A stretch of DNA of 64,000 bases from an uncultured Granulosicoccaceae bacterium (GCA_937927895.1 CALGKA010000096.1:27840-91839), one strand, 5' to 3'; positions 35,960-44,791 are shown, counted from the first letter of the stretch. Translations and numbers: made by a program. Notes: a model not told the origin generated them from the letters alone.

Positions 35960-36517
35960 TTACCACTGTAGATCATCTGGAACCTGAAATTCTGCGTAGT
36001 CTTCATCACCTTTTTTAGTGCTTTCAGTGTCGCTTTCTGTATTAAAAACACTCCACTGTGGGTTTACTTGTTTTATTTCTGTGGCAATAGCCAATGGCAC
36101 AAGAAAGGTCTCGCCATTAAGGCGTGTGATTGCAACTTCTCTAGCCGCTAGTTGCTTATGCACGGCTTCATTAACGTAAAGTTCTCTTATACGTTTATCA
36201 ACCAAGTAACGGTAGGTCACTTCGCCTTTCCATTCCTTGAGTTGGTTGTTGTCGATGAGGTCTTTGATTTGTGCCTTTAGTTTTTTTCTTTCAAGCGCTT
36301 GTTGTTCTGCTTCTGCGCTATTGGCGCTGCCTTTTGCGGCAGCCTTTTTATTTGCAGCACCCGCGTGCTTGCGCTGGTCGGGGCGTTTTTTAGAACGTGA
36401 CTTGTTATTGCCAGCGTTACTTTTGCCTGCTTTGCCTTTGCCCGACTTATTAGCGGGTTTTTTCTTTGGGGCTTCAAAGCCAGCCGCGATCAATTGATCG
36501 CGTAGTGAGTCAGCCAT
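35960..36517 (-). CDS. DUF2058 (YaiL-like) protein
   Basis: The 185-residue protein matches the YaiL/DUF2058 family: the N-terminal MADSLRDQLIAAGF, a long low-complexity basic stretch rich in Lys, Ala and Gly (about residues 18-65), a coiled-coil-like charged segment, and the conserved YRYLVDKRIRELYVN and VPLAIATEIKQ blocks. The family has no settled function; the basic tract suggests nucleic acid binding. It has a GAGGT ribosome binding site just before the start and lies 48 bp after dsbB. Confidence 0.9.
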   Translation of the reverse strand: MADSLRDQLIAAGFEAPKKKPANKSGKGKAGKSNAGNNKSRSKKRPDQRKHAGAANKKAAAKGSANSAEAEQQALERKKLKAQIKDLIDNNQLKEWKGEVTYRYLVDKRIRELYVNEAVHKQLAAREVAITRLNGETFLVPLAIATEIKQVNPQWSVFNTESDTESTKKGDEDYAEFQVPDDLQW

Positions 36518-36525
36518 ATTACCTC

Positions 36526-36546
36526 GATCTGAAAAACATTCAGATC
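36526..36546. repeat. palindrome between dsbB and the DUF2058 gene
   Basis: GATCTGAA and TTCAGATC form a perfect 8-bp stem with a 5-nt loop directly upstream of the DUF2058 ribosome binding site. It could be an mRNA processing or regulatory hairpin. There is no T-tract that would make it a clear terminator. Confidence 0.5.
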
Positions 36547-36565
36547 TGCTCTTGTCAGTTGTGTC

Positions 36566-37096
36566 TCAGTCGTTTCGGTTCAGGGGTGTTGTCTGAACCC
36601 TTCCGGTCGTGACGAACATTGCAATTGATAGCAGTAAAAACGCTACAAACAGAATGAGTGTCAGTTCTGGAATCGATAGTCCAAACAATTGCCACTGAAT
36701 ATCAGCGCATTCTCCAGACCCGTTGAGAATTGTATCTAAAAAACCTGCGAAAGGCATTGTATCTAACATGTACCAAAAGCCTGCGCCGCATTCAGGCACT
36801 TGATCGGCGGGTAGATTTTGCAACCAAATATGCCGAGCACAGATAGCAATGCCGGTTAGGGACAACAATGCTGCTAAAACGGCATACACCTTTCGGCCAA
36901 TATTTATCGGGTTATGAATAAGGGCAAGGCCGAAAACGATACAGAGGCCGATAACCACTGCACGATCCAGAATACAAAGGGGGCAAGGCTCAAGGAACTC
37001 GACCATCTGCAGGTAGCCAACTGCGAAGGCCATAGAGGAAAGCCCGAGTAATAGTCCGATAATGCTTACGGATCTGCCTGAAAACAAATTGCACAT
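36566..37096 (-). CDS. dsbB: disulfide bond formation protein DsbB
   Basis: DsbB reoxidises DsbA with quinone. The 176-residue inner membrane protein has four transmembrane helices, the first periplasmic pair in PCPLCILDR and the second pair as the separated cysteines of PECGAGF and SGECADIQ. Arg of ICARHIW, next to the quinone site, is also present. It is the first gene of the minus-strand group and is divergent from hisN. DsbC is encoded further along the window. Confidence 0.95.
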   Translation of the reverse strand: MCNLFSGRSVSIIGLLLGLSSMAFAVGYLQMVEFLEPCPLCILDRAVVIGLCIVFGLALIHNPINIGRKVYAVLAALLSLTGIAICARHIWLQNLPADQVPECGAGFWYMLDTMPFAGFLDTILNGSGECADIQWQLFGLSIPELTLILFVAFLLLSIAMFVTTGRVQTTPLNRND

Positions 37097-37411
37097 AATT
37101 TACACAAGTCTCATGAAATAAATTTAAAACGGCTGTGATAAAAATATCCGGGGTAACAACACCCGCTAAGATACTGATTAGTCGGGGGCTTAATTTATTT
37201 TTAGTCTAATCCCAAGACCATTTTTTAGCCATTCTTTAGTTAATTAATTGTAGGAGAGAATGGCCGCATTGGCTTGCATGAGGGCATAATTGATTGGGAA
37301 ATCGACTCTGCCCTCACAGTAGCAGTCAGTGCCCGGCTTCAGCAGAAAGTTCAGCGCAAATATTCTGTCGAAATTCAAAAATTAAGCCTAAGGAAAAACC
37401 TGGCAAAACCA
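37097..37411 (+). other. dsbB-hisN divergent region with a nine-codon mini-ORF
   Basis: This 315-bp stretch holds the dsbB and hisN promoters. At 37252-37256 an AGGAG box is followed by ATG at 37260, which opens a nine-codon frame (M-A-A-L-A-C-M-R-A) ending at 37289. The hisN frame is also open from a TTG at 37274, but that site is too far from the box. The mini-ORF may be a leader peptide, or chance. Confidence 0.35.
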
Positions 37412-38230
37412 ATGCAAGAATCAGAACTCAAATCGTTAGTGCAATTTGCTTGCAGTTTGGCAGATGTAGCAGGTGAGACTATTCTGCCGTATTTCAGGCG
37501 GTCGATAGTAATTGATAACAAACTAGACAACGGTGACTTTGATCCGGTAACCGTTGCTGACCGTAACGCAGAGTCAGCAATGCGGGAGCTTATTGAGCGT
37601 CATTATCCTTTGCACGGAATCTTTGGTGAAGAATTCGGACAGACAAAAAGCCAGTGTGGTTTAACCTGGGTGCTAGACCCCATAGATGGTACACGAGCAT
37701 TTATTTCAGGTTTACCCGTGTGGGGTGTGTTGATTGCGTTGTTTGATGGAGCGCAACCGATAATAGGAATTATGGATCAACCCTTTACTGGTGAGCGCTT
37801 CATTGCATCAGGGTCGAAGTCAGTCTCTGTGCACCGTGGGGTTGAGTCAGTGTTAAAGACACGCCAGTGTGAAAATCTTGCTGCAGCCACCATGATGTCA
37901 ACTGCACCTGATATGTTTACTGAGTCGGAATTTGTTGTGCAGCAGCAGCTTGGTAAACAGGTAAATCTATTGCGCTACGGTGGTGATTGCTACGCCTACA
38001 GCATGTTGGCCAGTGGCCATATTGACTTAGTGGTAGAGTCAGATCTAAGTGCTTATGATATTCAGGCACTAATACCTATTGTTCAAAATGCCGGTGGCGT
38101 GGTAACCGATTGGTTGGGTGGTTCTGCGGTTAATGGTGGGCAGGTGCTTGCTGCGGCCACGCCCGCATTGCACGCTCAAGCTCTGTCTGTGTTAAGAGGT
38201 GCGGCTAAAAAATCTGACACTATTTTATAA
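37412..38230 (+). CDS. hisN: histidinol-phosphatase of the inositol monophosphatase family (HisN)
   Basis: The product belongs to the Mg-dependent IMPase family and resembles HisN-type histidinol phosphatases. Metal and substrate motifs are GEEFG, LDPIDGTRAFISGLPVWG and, near the C-terminus, ESDLSAYDIQALIPIVQNAGG. The IDGTRAFISGLP wording is characteristic of the histidinol-phosphatase branch rather than SuhB or CysQ. The frame is open from 37274, but ATG at 37412 gives the usual length (272 residues), although its ribosome binding site is poor. The 3' end overlaps the convergent ybfF by 55 bp. No other histidine gene is nearby. Confidence 0.85.
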   Translation: MQESELKSLVQFACSLADVAGETILPYFRRSIVIDNKLDNGDFDPVTVADRNAESAMRELIERHYPLHGIFGEEFGQTKSQCGLTWVLDPIDGTRAFISGLPVWGVLIALFDGAQPIIGIMDQPFTGERFIASGSKSVSVHRGVESVLKTRQCENLAAATMMSTAPDMFTESEFVVQQQLGKQVNLLRYGGDCYAYSMLASGHIDLVVESDLSAYDIQALIPIVQNAGGVVTDWLGGSAVNGGQVLAAATPALHAQALSVLRGAAKKSDTIL

Positions 38231-38979
38231 ATTACTTCGGGTTTTTCAGAGTGTGGCCAATGGCCGGCACCTGCTATTGTCTTAAGTGACGGGTTGCTAA
38301 AAAGTGCGGCTATGGGCTCGCGGTCTTTGTCGTTTAGGTAATCTGATTCAGCACCCTTGATAAATAGCGTTGGCCCTGAAAATGGTTCGTCCGCTTCAAT
38401 GCGCTCAGCTATATCATGGTAGTTTGCTGCTATCCCATCAATGTTTATCCGCAGTTGAAACCGCTTGTTATTATTGCGGGATAAGTTCTTTAATAAGAAT
38501 GATCGCGTGCCGTTGTCCGGCACAAATGGCTGTAATAGTTTATCGCCCTCAGATCGTGAGCTCAGCGAATGGTTAGCCAATAACTTCATGCCTTTAATGA
38601 CTTCTTTGTGCTGGTGCTCGTAGCGGCGCGGTCCTATATCGACAACGATCAGTCGAGCGACTAAATCTGGATGTTGCAAAGCCAGTTGCATTGCTGTTTT
38701 ACCGCCCATTGAATGGCCAATAATATGGGTTGATGTAATATCTAGTGATTGACACGTGTAAGCCACATCTGCGGCCATTAGTGGATAAGCCATACCCGGC
38801 GCGTGAGGTGAAGCGCCATGATTACGCAAATCCATACTGTGAACATGGTAGTGCTCAGACAGCTTCTCTGCCTGCGCTCTCCAATTATTCAAATCGCCAA
38901 ATAAACCATGCAAAATCACCACGTTGGGGTGATTATTGTTGCCAATGCTTTTGCAGTTCAGTAACACTTGTGAGGTCAT
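38176..38979 (-). CDS. ybfF: alpha/beta-hydrolase, YbfF-type esterase
   Basis: The 267-residue protein has the oxyanion segment LHGLFGDLNNW, the nucleophile elbow IGHSMGGKTAM and the catalytic histidine in GAGHWPHSEKP; all are typical of YbfF, a broad-specificity acyl-CoA/thioester hydrolase. DLRNHGASPHAPGM is also a family mark. Its 3' end overlaps the convergent hisN by 55 bp, an unusually long coding overlap. Natural substrate is unknown. Confidence 0.9.
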   Translation of the reverse strand: MTSQVLLNCKSIGNNNHPNVVILHGLFGDLNNWRAQAEKLSEHYHVHSMDLRNHGASPHAPGMAYPLMAADVAYTCQSLDITSTHIIGHSMGGKTAMQLALQHPDLVARLIVVDIGPRRYEHQHKEVIKGMKLLANHSLSSRSEGDKLLQPFVPDNGTRSFLLKNLSRNNNKRFQLRINIDGIAANYHDIAERIEADEPFSGPTLFIKGAESDYLNDKDREPIAALFSNPSLKTIAGAGHWPHSEKPEVIYKIVSDFLAAPLNTDRA

Positions 38980-39080
38980 TAAATGGGGCCTATGGCGGTC
39001 GCTACCCGTGAGTTACTCAAGTCTAGCGCTGAGTCTCTACGGGGTTTTGAATGAAATGTTGTCACTAAATGCGCTGATAC

Positions 39081-39109
39081 GGAATTAAACACAGATTCCC
39101 TAGTATAAT
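39081..39109 (+). promoter_or_regulatory. probable promoter of gshA
   Basis: A perfect TATAAT at 39104-39109 lies about 52 bp before the TTG start of gshA, with no good -35 at 17 bp. The position between divergent ybfF and gshA supports a promoter. Confidence 0.5.
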
Positions 39110-39160
39110 GCTGTCTGAAAGAGTCTGCACTGCACGTAGGTTCACTGGAGATCCCCGAAA

Positions 39161-40744
39161 TTGTACGAAATCGCCCGTCACCGACTTGAATCGGTATACA
39201 AGCGTTGTAGTGAAAATCCTTTGCAAGGCCGAATGGTGGGTGTTGAAAAGGAATGTTTGCGTGTCGGGCCAGATGGCACATTATCAACGCTTGCACACCC
39301 GATAGAGCTTGGCAGTGCGCTCACTCATGCGTCTATTACTACCGATTTTTCAGAAGCGTTATTGGAAATAGTAACGCCACCTTATGAAAAACTTGGCGAT
39401 ACCTTAAAGCACTTATCTGATGTGCAAAATTTTGTTTATTCAAAACTGCCTGAAGGTGAGCTGCTATGGGCTACCAGTATGCCGTGTGGTTTGAAGCTCG
39501 ATTGCGATGTTCCTATTGGTCGTTATGGCACTTCGAATATTGGCCGCATGAAGAATATTTATCGTCGCGGTCTGGGTCTGAGATACGGTCGTAAAATGCA
39601 AGCAATAGCAGGCGTTCACTATAACTATTCTTATCCCGATACCTTTTGGAACATATTGGCTGAAGTGGAGGGTGAATCTGCTCTCAGTAGCGAGTTTGTC
39701 ACTGCTCAGTACTTTGCACTGGCGCGTAACATACTAAGGTTTGGGTGGCTTGTACCTTATTTGTTCGGCGCATCTCCGGCGGTGTGTGGAACGTTTTTCG
39801 GTGGTAAGCAACCACCTGATGTAATGAAAAAGCATGCGCACAATACGTATTACGAACCCTACGCTACCTCATTGCGAATGGGAGATATCGGTTACCAAAA
39901 TAACCGCGATGATGCTACCACGGTCAATGCCAGCTACAACTCGGTTGACGAATACGTAGGGTTTCTTAAGTCGGCAATAAACACACCCGCTGAACAGTAT
40001 GAAAAATTGGGATTGTTCGATGCCGACGGCGAATACCAGCAACTCAACACCCACTTGCTACAAATAGAAAACGAACACTACAGTTCAATAAGGCCCAAGC
40101 AAATAACAGAGCCTATGGAAATGCCTGCGCTTGCAATGGAGCGGCGTGGTGTGCGTTACGTTGAGCTACGTTCCCTTGATGTTAATGCCTATGATCCACT
40201 TGGTATTAATGAAGAGCAATGTCGGTTTTTAGAATCGTTTATGTTGTTTTGCATGCTGTGCGAAAGCCCGCCCATGGATGCCAAAGAGCAGATGCAATGT
40301 AAACAAAATCTGGTATCAGTGGCGCATCGTGGTCGTGATCCCGATCATACACTGCAGCGTGGTAGTGAAACGATTTCGCTGCGTCAATGGGGTTCTGAAA
40401 TACTGGATAATGTAGGTGAGTTGTGTGATCTACTAGATGTGCAAGGACAACCAAAAGTGTACTGTAATTCTTTATCGCAGCAGCTTCATAAAATACATGA
40501 TCCAAGTAAAACTCCCTCAGGAGTTATGTTGCAAGAGCTAGTAGATAACGACGAAGATTTTTTCACCTTCGGAATTCGTAAATCAAAAGAACATCAAGAC
40601 GCCGCCAAGGTGCTGGCGCATGAAAAGCAGCAGGCCTTTGAGAAATCAGTGGCAGAATCTATCGCTAAGCAAGCAAAAATAGAAGCATCAGATACAATAT
40701 CATTCGAAGAGTTTTTGCAGAACTACCAAGCGCAACTTAGTTAA
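39161..40744 (+). CDS. gshA: glutamate-cysteine ligase GshA (class I)
   Basis: GshA makes gamma-glutamylcysteine, the first step of glutathione synthesis. The 527-residue length and motifs fit the proteobacterial class I enzyme: GVEKECLRV near the N-terminus, ITTDFSEALLEIVT, AGVHYNYS, and YVELRSLDVNAYDPLGI. The start is TTG at 39161, supported by GGAG at 39147-39150 and by family length. gshB is not in the window. Confidence 0.96.
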   Translation: MYEIARHRLESVYKRCSENPLQGRMVGVEKECLRVGPDGTLSTLAHPIELGSALTHASITTDFSEALLEIVTPPYEKLGDTLKHLSDVQNFVYSKLPEGELLWATSMPCGLKLDCDVPIGRYGTSNIGRMKNIYRRGLGLRYGRKMQAIAGVHYNYSYPDTFWNILAEVEGESALSSEFVTAQYFALARNILRFGWLVPYLFGASPAVCGTFFGGKQPPDVMKKHAHNTYYEPYATSLRMGDIGYQNNRDDATTVNASYNSVDEYVGFLKSAINTPAEQYEKLGLFDADGEYQQLNTHLLQIENEHYSSIRPKQITEPMEMPALAMERRGVRYVELRSLDVNAYDPLGINEEQCRFLESFMLFCMLCESPPMDAKEQMQCKQNLVSVAHRGRDPDHTLQRGSETISLRQWGSEILDNVGELCDLLDVQGQPKVYCNSLSQQLHKIHDPSKTPSGVMLQELVDNDEDFFTFGIRKSKEHQDAAKVLAHEKQQAFEKSVAESIAKQAKIEASDTISFEEFLQNYQAQLS

Positions 40745-40798
40745 CAGGCACAGAGCTATTATGCACAGAGCTAAAATGGAAAATGCCCGAGGTGTCTT

Positions 40799-41398
40799 TT
40801 GAATAATACCGTCACAGGCGTCATATTGGCAGGTGGTATGGGGCGCAGAATGGATGGCGCTGATAAAGGCTTGGTGATGCTTCAAGAAAATGAAATGATC
40901 TCCTGGGTCATTGATATTTTAAAGCCCAATGTAGATCAGGTAATCATTAACGCCAATCGCAATCTATCTGACTATAAAAAGTTTGGTGTAAGTGTGGTGG
41001 CTGATAGCCTTGAGGGATATCAAGGGCCACTGGCAGGTTTTGAAGCAGGCATGGCAGCGACCAACACGGATTGGATTTACACTTGCCCATGTGACTCACC
41101 CATGCAATCGCCTGATTTGTTGCAGCACATGAAACGTGCAGTAATTGAACAAGATGCAGAGATCGGTGTAGCTTCTGACGGTGTCCGCACACATCCGGTT
41201 TTTAGTATGGTGCGAACAGATCTTTTGCAAAGTTTGCGTGACTACTTAAACAGTGGTGAGCGAAAAATAGATCGCTGGTTTGCGCAACACAAATTACACA
41301 CAGTCGACTGCAGCGTATATGCTGCAAGTTTTACCAATATCAATACAGTAGAAGAATTGCAACGCGCTGAATTGGAGCAGAGCCTGCATGGCAATTGA
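40799..41398 (+). CDS. mobA: molybdenum cofactor guanylyltransferase MobA
   Basis: MobA adds GMP to molybdopterin-Mo to form the guanine dinucleotide cofactor. The nucleotide loop ILAGGMGRRMDGADKGL and the later CDSPMQSPDLL segment are typical; the product is 199 residues. Start is TTG at 40799 with GAGG at 40789-40792. The 3' end overlaps moeA by 11 bp, which supports one operon, mobA-moeA. Confidence 0.95.
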   Translation: MNNTVTGVILAGGMGRRMDGADKGLVMLQENEMISWVIDILKPNVDQVIINANRNLSDYKKFGVSVVADSLEGYQGPLAGFEAGMAATNTDWIYTCPCDSPMQSPDLLQHMKRAVIEQDAEIGVASDGVRTHPVFSMVRTDLLQSLRDYLNSGERKIDRWFAQHKLHTVDCSVYAASFTNINTVEELQRAELEQSLHGN

Positions 41399-42662
41399 AA
41401 AGCAACCCTCCTGCGATGATCCCGTTGAACCGGCGTTGCTGCCTGTAGCCATTGCCTTGCAACGCATGCAAGAATCCGTAAGTGTTATCACCGATACAGA
41501 TTTACTTGCACTGCGTGACTCACTGGATAGAGTGCTAGCCGAAGATCTTAAATCATCCATTCAGGTTCCCGCCTATACCAATAGTGCGATGGACGGTTAC
41601 GCGATCAATAGTGGGGATCTACCCAGTGGCAACAACGAAAAAACATTAAAAGTGCTTGATACTGCATGGGCTGGAAAACCTACCGATGTAAAACTTAAAG
41701 CTGGTGAAACTGTTCGTATAATGACAGGCGGCATGATGCCCGTCGGTTCTGATACGGTAGTGATACAAGAGCACGTAAGGGTAGAGGGTGACCAGATAAC
41801 CATTGATGGTACTACCGCTGCCGGTCGCAACGTGAGACAAGCGGGGGAAGACATCAACGTCGGTGATACAGTACTACCGCGCGGCACATTGATTAACCCG
41901 GCAGAGCTCGGCTTAATCGCATCACTGGGTATCGATCAAGTGCACGTTGTGCGTCGACCGGTTGTGGCATTTTTCAGTACCGGGGACGAACTTCGTGCTT
42001 TAGAGACTCATGCTGGTAAGCCGCTGGGGCCAGGTGAAATCTATGATAGCAACCGGCACACACTTTTTGCGTTATTAACCAGATTGAATGTTGAGCTTAT
42101 TGATCTTGGTGTTGTAGCAGATACCGAAGAGGCAACGCGTGCAGCAGTGATAGAAGCCTCTGAACGTGCCGATCTTGTTATTACATCGGGTGGTGTATCT
42201 GCAGGGCAAGCAGACTTTGTCAGTAAAACGATTGAAGCCCTTGGTGAGCTGACGTTCTGGAAACTCGCTATGCGCCCTGGTCGGCCATTGGCCTGTGGTG
42301 TTGTAAACGGTTGCCGCTTTTTTGGATTACCGGGTAATCCGGTGGCGGTCATGGTTACTTTTTATGAGTTTGTTCAGCCTACATTAAAAATGATGATGGG
42401 CTGTATCAATACCAGCTCGCCGCTTTTTACAGTTAAATCGGCAACACATATAAGAAAAGTGCCGGGTAGAATTGAATACCAGCGCGGTATTGTAAGTACC
42501 TCTGAAACGGGAGAACAAACTGTCACTACCACAGGTAAGCAAGGTGCCGGGCGGCTAAGCTCAATGTGTTTAGCTAATTGCATTATTGTATTACCAGCTG
42601 AATGTGATGGCATCAATCCCGGTGATCCAGTCCAAGTGCAACCATTCTTCGGCTTGGTATAG
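41388..42662 (+). CDS. moeA: molybdopterin molybdenumtransferase MoeA (copy 1)
   Basis: MoeA inserts molybdate into adenylylated molybdopterin. The 424-residue protein has PAYTNSAMDGYAI near the N-terminus, the catalytic-domain segments FFSTGDEL, YDSNRHTL and TSGGVSAGQADFV, and the GLPGNPVAVMV loop, followed by the C-terminal domain. It overlaps mobA by 11 bp. Its TAG stop at 42660-42662 is followed at once, in the same frame, by the cysteine-cluster gene. A second moeA lies at 55.4-56.7 kb on the other strand. Confidence 0.95.
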   Translation: MAIEKQPSCDDPVEPALLPVAIALQRMQESVSVITDTDLLALRDSLDRVLAEDLKSSIQVPAYTNSAMDGYAINSGDLPSGNNEKTLKVLDTAWAGKPTDVKLKAGETVRIMTGGMMPVGSDTVVIQEHVRVEGDQITIDGTTAAGRNVRQAGEDINVGDTVLPRGTLINPAELGLIASLGIDQVHVVRRPVVAFFSTGDELRALETHAGKPLGPGEIYDSNRHTLFALLTRLNVELIDLGVVADTEEATRAAVIEASERADLVITSGGVSAGQADFVSKTIEALGELTFWKLAMRPGRPLACGVVNGCRFFGLPGNPVAVMVTFYEFVQPTLKMMMGCINTSSPLFTVKSATHIRKVPGRIEYQRGIVSTSETGEQTVTTTGKQGAGRLSSMCLANCIIVLPAECDGINPGDPVQVQPFFGLV

Positions 42663-42920
42663 ATTATCGACTGCCGCGAATCATGTGGTGCTTGCTGCAT
42701 TGCGCCTTCTATATCCTCACCGCTGCCTGGTATGCCTGACGGTAAGCCAGCGGGTGTACGTTGCATACACCTTACTGAAGCCAATCAATGTTTGTTATTC
42801 AGACACCCGGATAGACCGCAATTTTGTATTGATCTGCAACCGTCTGCAGATATGTGCGGCAATGATCGCGAGCATGCGCTCAATTATCTGGCAAGCCTTG
42901 AGGAACTCACCAAGGGCTAA
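42663..42920 (+). CDS. YkgJ-family cysteine-cluster protein lacking a normal start codon
   Basis: Directly after the moeA TAG, in the same frame, the codons read I-I-D-C-R-E-S-C-G-A-C-C, followed by SISSPLPGMPDGKPAGVRC and four further conserved cysteine/Pro positions. This matches small YkgJ-type putative iron- or zinc-binding proteins, which normally begin a few residues before CRxGCGACC. The only codon at the right place is ATT (42663) or ATC (42666). The first ATG, at 42732, would remove four cysteines of the cluster. Possible explanations are an ATT start coupled to moeA termination, UAG readthrough making a MoeA fusion, or a sequence error. Ends at TAA 42918-42920; 85 codons. Confidence 0.7.
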   Translation: MIDCRESCGACCIAPSISSPLPGMPDGKPAGVRCIHLTEANQCLLFRHPDRPQFCIDLQPSADMCGNDREHALNYLASLEELTKG

Positions 42921-43082
42921 AGGTAAGTGGTTAATTCATAAGTAAATAATCCGAAAAGCTAAAATCTCTGCCAGTTTTCTGCCAGCTACTATACTCATCT
43001 GTGAACCGGACTTTCTCCGGATCCGATCAGGCGATTGATCGTGAAGAATAAAAACAAAAAACAGACCCTGGATAGCTAAGAG

Positions 43083-44723
43083 ATGGCAAACGAAGCGGAT
43101 AAAACCAAACTTCTAATTGTCGATGTTTCACCATCGATGGCCCAAGTACTCAAAACATTTGCAGAGCTGCGCGATTATGACTGCGATGTGTTTTCAGACA
43201 CAGCTTTAGCCTGTGAAGCCTTAAGTGCTCGATTTGTGAATATCACTGACAGCTATGACTGCATATTACTTGGTTGGCCAGAAGGTAAAATAGGAATCAT
43301 TTCTGATCTACTCGGTCGCTTAGCGACACCTGATTGTGCTGATTTGCCAATGATTGTGTTAAGCCAGAACCTCAACAATGATGTTCATACTTTATGCAGG
43401 CGAAGAAGCAACACGCAATCGTTATTATGGAAAGACTACGAACAAGCAGAAGATATTATTGAAGGCTTGGTATTTCATGATGAGCCAGTAAACCAGGACG
43501 AGCCAGCAAAGGTATTCGCCGCGGCAACGCGACCGACACCAGCACAGATTCAATCGCCAATTGTGAAAAGTACAGCCGGCACACCAGTTGTCAAAACTCC
43601 AGTGGTGAGCATGCCTAAGCATGTATTGCTAGTAGATTACGGATCACCTGTTTGTTTCGCATTGAGGGATCTTTTTAAATCTGGCGGTTATCACGTAACA
43701 GTGGTGAGGTCAGCATCAGAGGCTAGAGCCGCTGTTGATATGGTGTCGTATGATCTAGTCGTTACCGAATTCTATTTGCGCGCTGAAAGCGGCGAAGATC
43801 TATGCCGTTACCTTAAAGAGAAACCTGCATCTATGCGGCCGGTCTACGCTGTAATGACCAGTAAAAATTTAGATGTTGTGGTACAAAAAAGTTTGGCTGC
43901 CGGCGCAATAACCTGCCTGGATAAAACGCAAAGTGCTGAGTCCCTTTTCACACGGCTTAATACTATTGCAGATGGTATTGGTCGTACTGCATCGGTTGAG
44001 GCTGAAAATATTGCGATGGCAGCGCCAGTACCAATAGCGCCAAAAGCACCTGTGCCTGTTATTGCAACTGCTCCTGCAGCGCCTGCAGTTAGTGCCGCTC
44101 CTGTGGTGAAAAAGGTCGCTAAACCAATCGTAAAACCAATCGTAAAACCGCGTGCTACCTTTATAGATACACCCGCTATCGAACGTGCTATAGGTTCCGC
44201 TATAGCATCAGCGTCAGATTACAAGGTTTGTTACTGTGTCTTGATGCTTGATATCAAGTTAGTCGCAAGTGCCACGGGTGACAGACTAAGTCTGGGGGCC
44301 AGTGATCCAATGCTTGAAATGGTCAAAGAGAAAATTGCGCAACTCTATACGCGTAAAAATTCTTTGGCGTATCTAGGCAATGGCAAATTTGCGCTGTTAC
44401 TTGCAACAGGGCAGGCCAAACAAGCTTTGTTGTTAGCCAGGAAATTAGTTGAAGTAATCCCAACCGCGATCAAATACTTATCAGATGTTGAATTGGTCAC
44501 TCACGGCTCGTTTATTCAGTTATCTGCAACCACAAAACTAACACCCCAGCTAGTACTTACGCATTGTGCAGCAGCCTGCGCGCGTACAGAGCTTGATAAA
44601 GCTGATAACAGAATATATGTGATCAATAAGGATCAATATGTTCCAGCGCTTAGCTGCGAGCCTGCGGAGTCAGCGCGGCCAGTAGAACAAGTGCCCACAG
44701 AAAGAAAAACGGCACCTGTATAG
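43083..44723 (+). CDS. two degenerate receiver domains plus degenerate GGDEF-like domain
   Basis: The 546-residue protein has a receiver-like domain at about 8-130, a second at about 178-295, an Ala/Pro/Val/Lys-rich linker (about 310-358) and a C-terminal GGDEF-like domain (about 375-515). In the first receiver the phosphorylated aspartate is Gly64 (ILLGWPEG). In the second it is Glu229 (LVVTEFYL), a change that often mimics phosphorylation. The diguanylate cyclase signature GGDEF reads LGNGKF at 431-436, so no cyclase activity is expected. It may be a signal-output or scaffold protein with lost enzymatic sites. It is a single gene with its own compound terminator. Domain calls come from fold pattern, not database search. 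Confidence 0.7.
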   Translation: MANEADKTKLLIVDVSPSMAQVLKTFAELRDYDCDVFSDTALACEALSARFVNITDSYDCILLGWPEGKIGIISDLLGRLATPDCADLPMIVLSQNLNNDVHTLCRRRSNTQSLLWKDYEQAEDIIEGLVFHDEPVNQDEPAKVFAAATRPTPAQIQSPIVKSTAGTPVVKTPVVSMPKHVLLVDYGSPVCFALRDLFKSGGYHVTVVRSASEARAAVDMVSYDLVVTEFYLRAESGEDLCRYLKEKPASMRPVYAVMTSKNLDVVVQKSLAAGAITCLDKTQSAESLFTRLNTIADGIGRTASVEAENIAMAAPVPIAPKAPVPVIATAPAAPAVSAAPVVKKVAKPIVKPIVKPRATFIDTPAIERAIGSAIASASDYKVCYCVLMLDIKLVASATGDRLSLGASDPMLEMVKEKIAQLYTRKNSLAYLGNGKFALLLATGQAKQALLLARKLVEVIPTAIKYLSDVELVTHGSFIQLSATTKLTPQLVLTHCAAACARTELDKADNRIYVINKDQYVPALSCEPAESARPVEQVPTERKTAPV

Positions 44724-44731
44724 TTTGGTCG

Positions 44732-44791
44732 AAGATCCCATTCGGTAGTTTAGTTGCGACGGTGTATTTACACCGTCAGGTGGGATCTTTT
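44732..44791 (+). terminator. nested-hairpin terminator after the degenerate GGDEF gene
   Basis: An outer stem AAGATCCCA (44732-44740) / TGGGATCTT (44781-44789) encloses an inner perfect stem GACGGTGTA / TACACCGTC (44758-44777) with a 2-nt loop. The structure ends in a short T run that merges with the stop codon of the GNAT remnant on the other strand. Confidence 0.75.

Noticed and set aside
42586..42945. Plus-strand frame across the moeA end and the cysteine-cluster gene
   Set aside because: It is in a different frame from both real genes and has no conserved motif.
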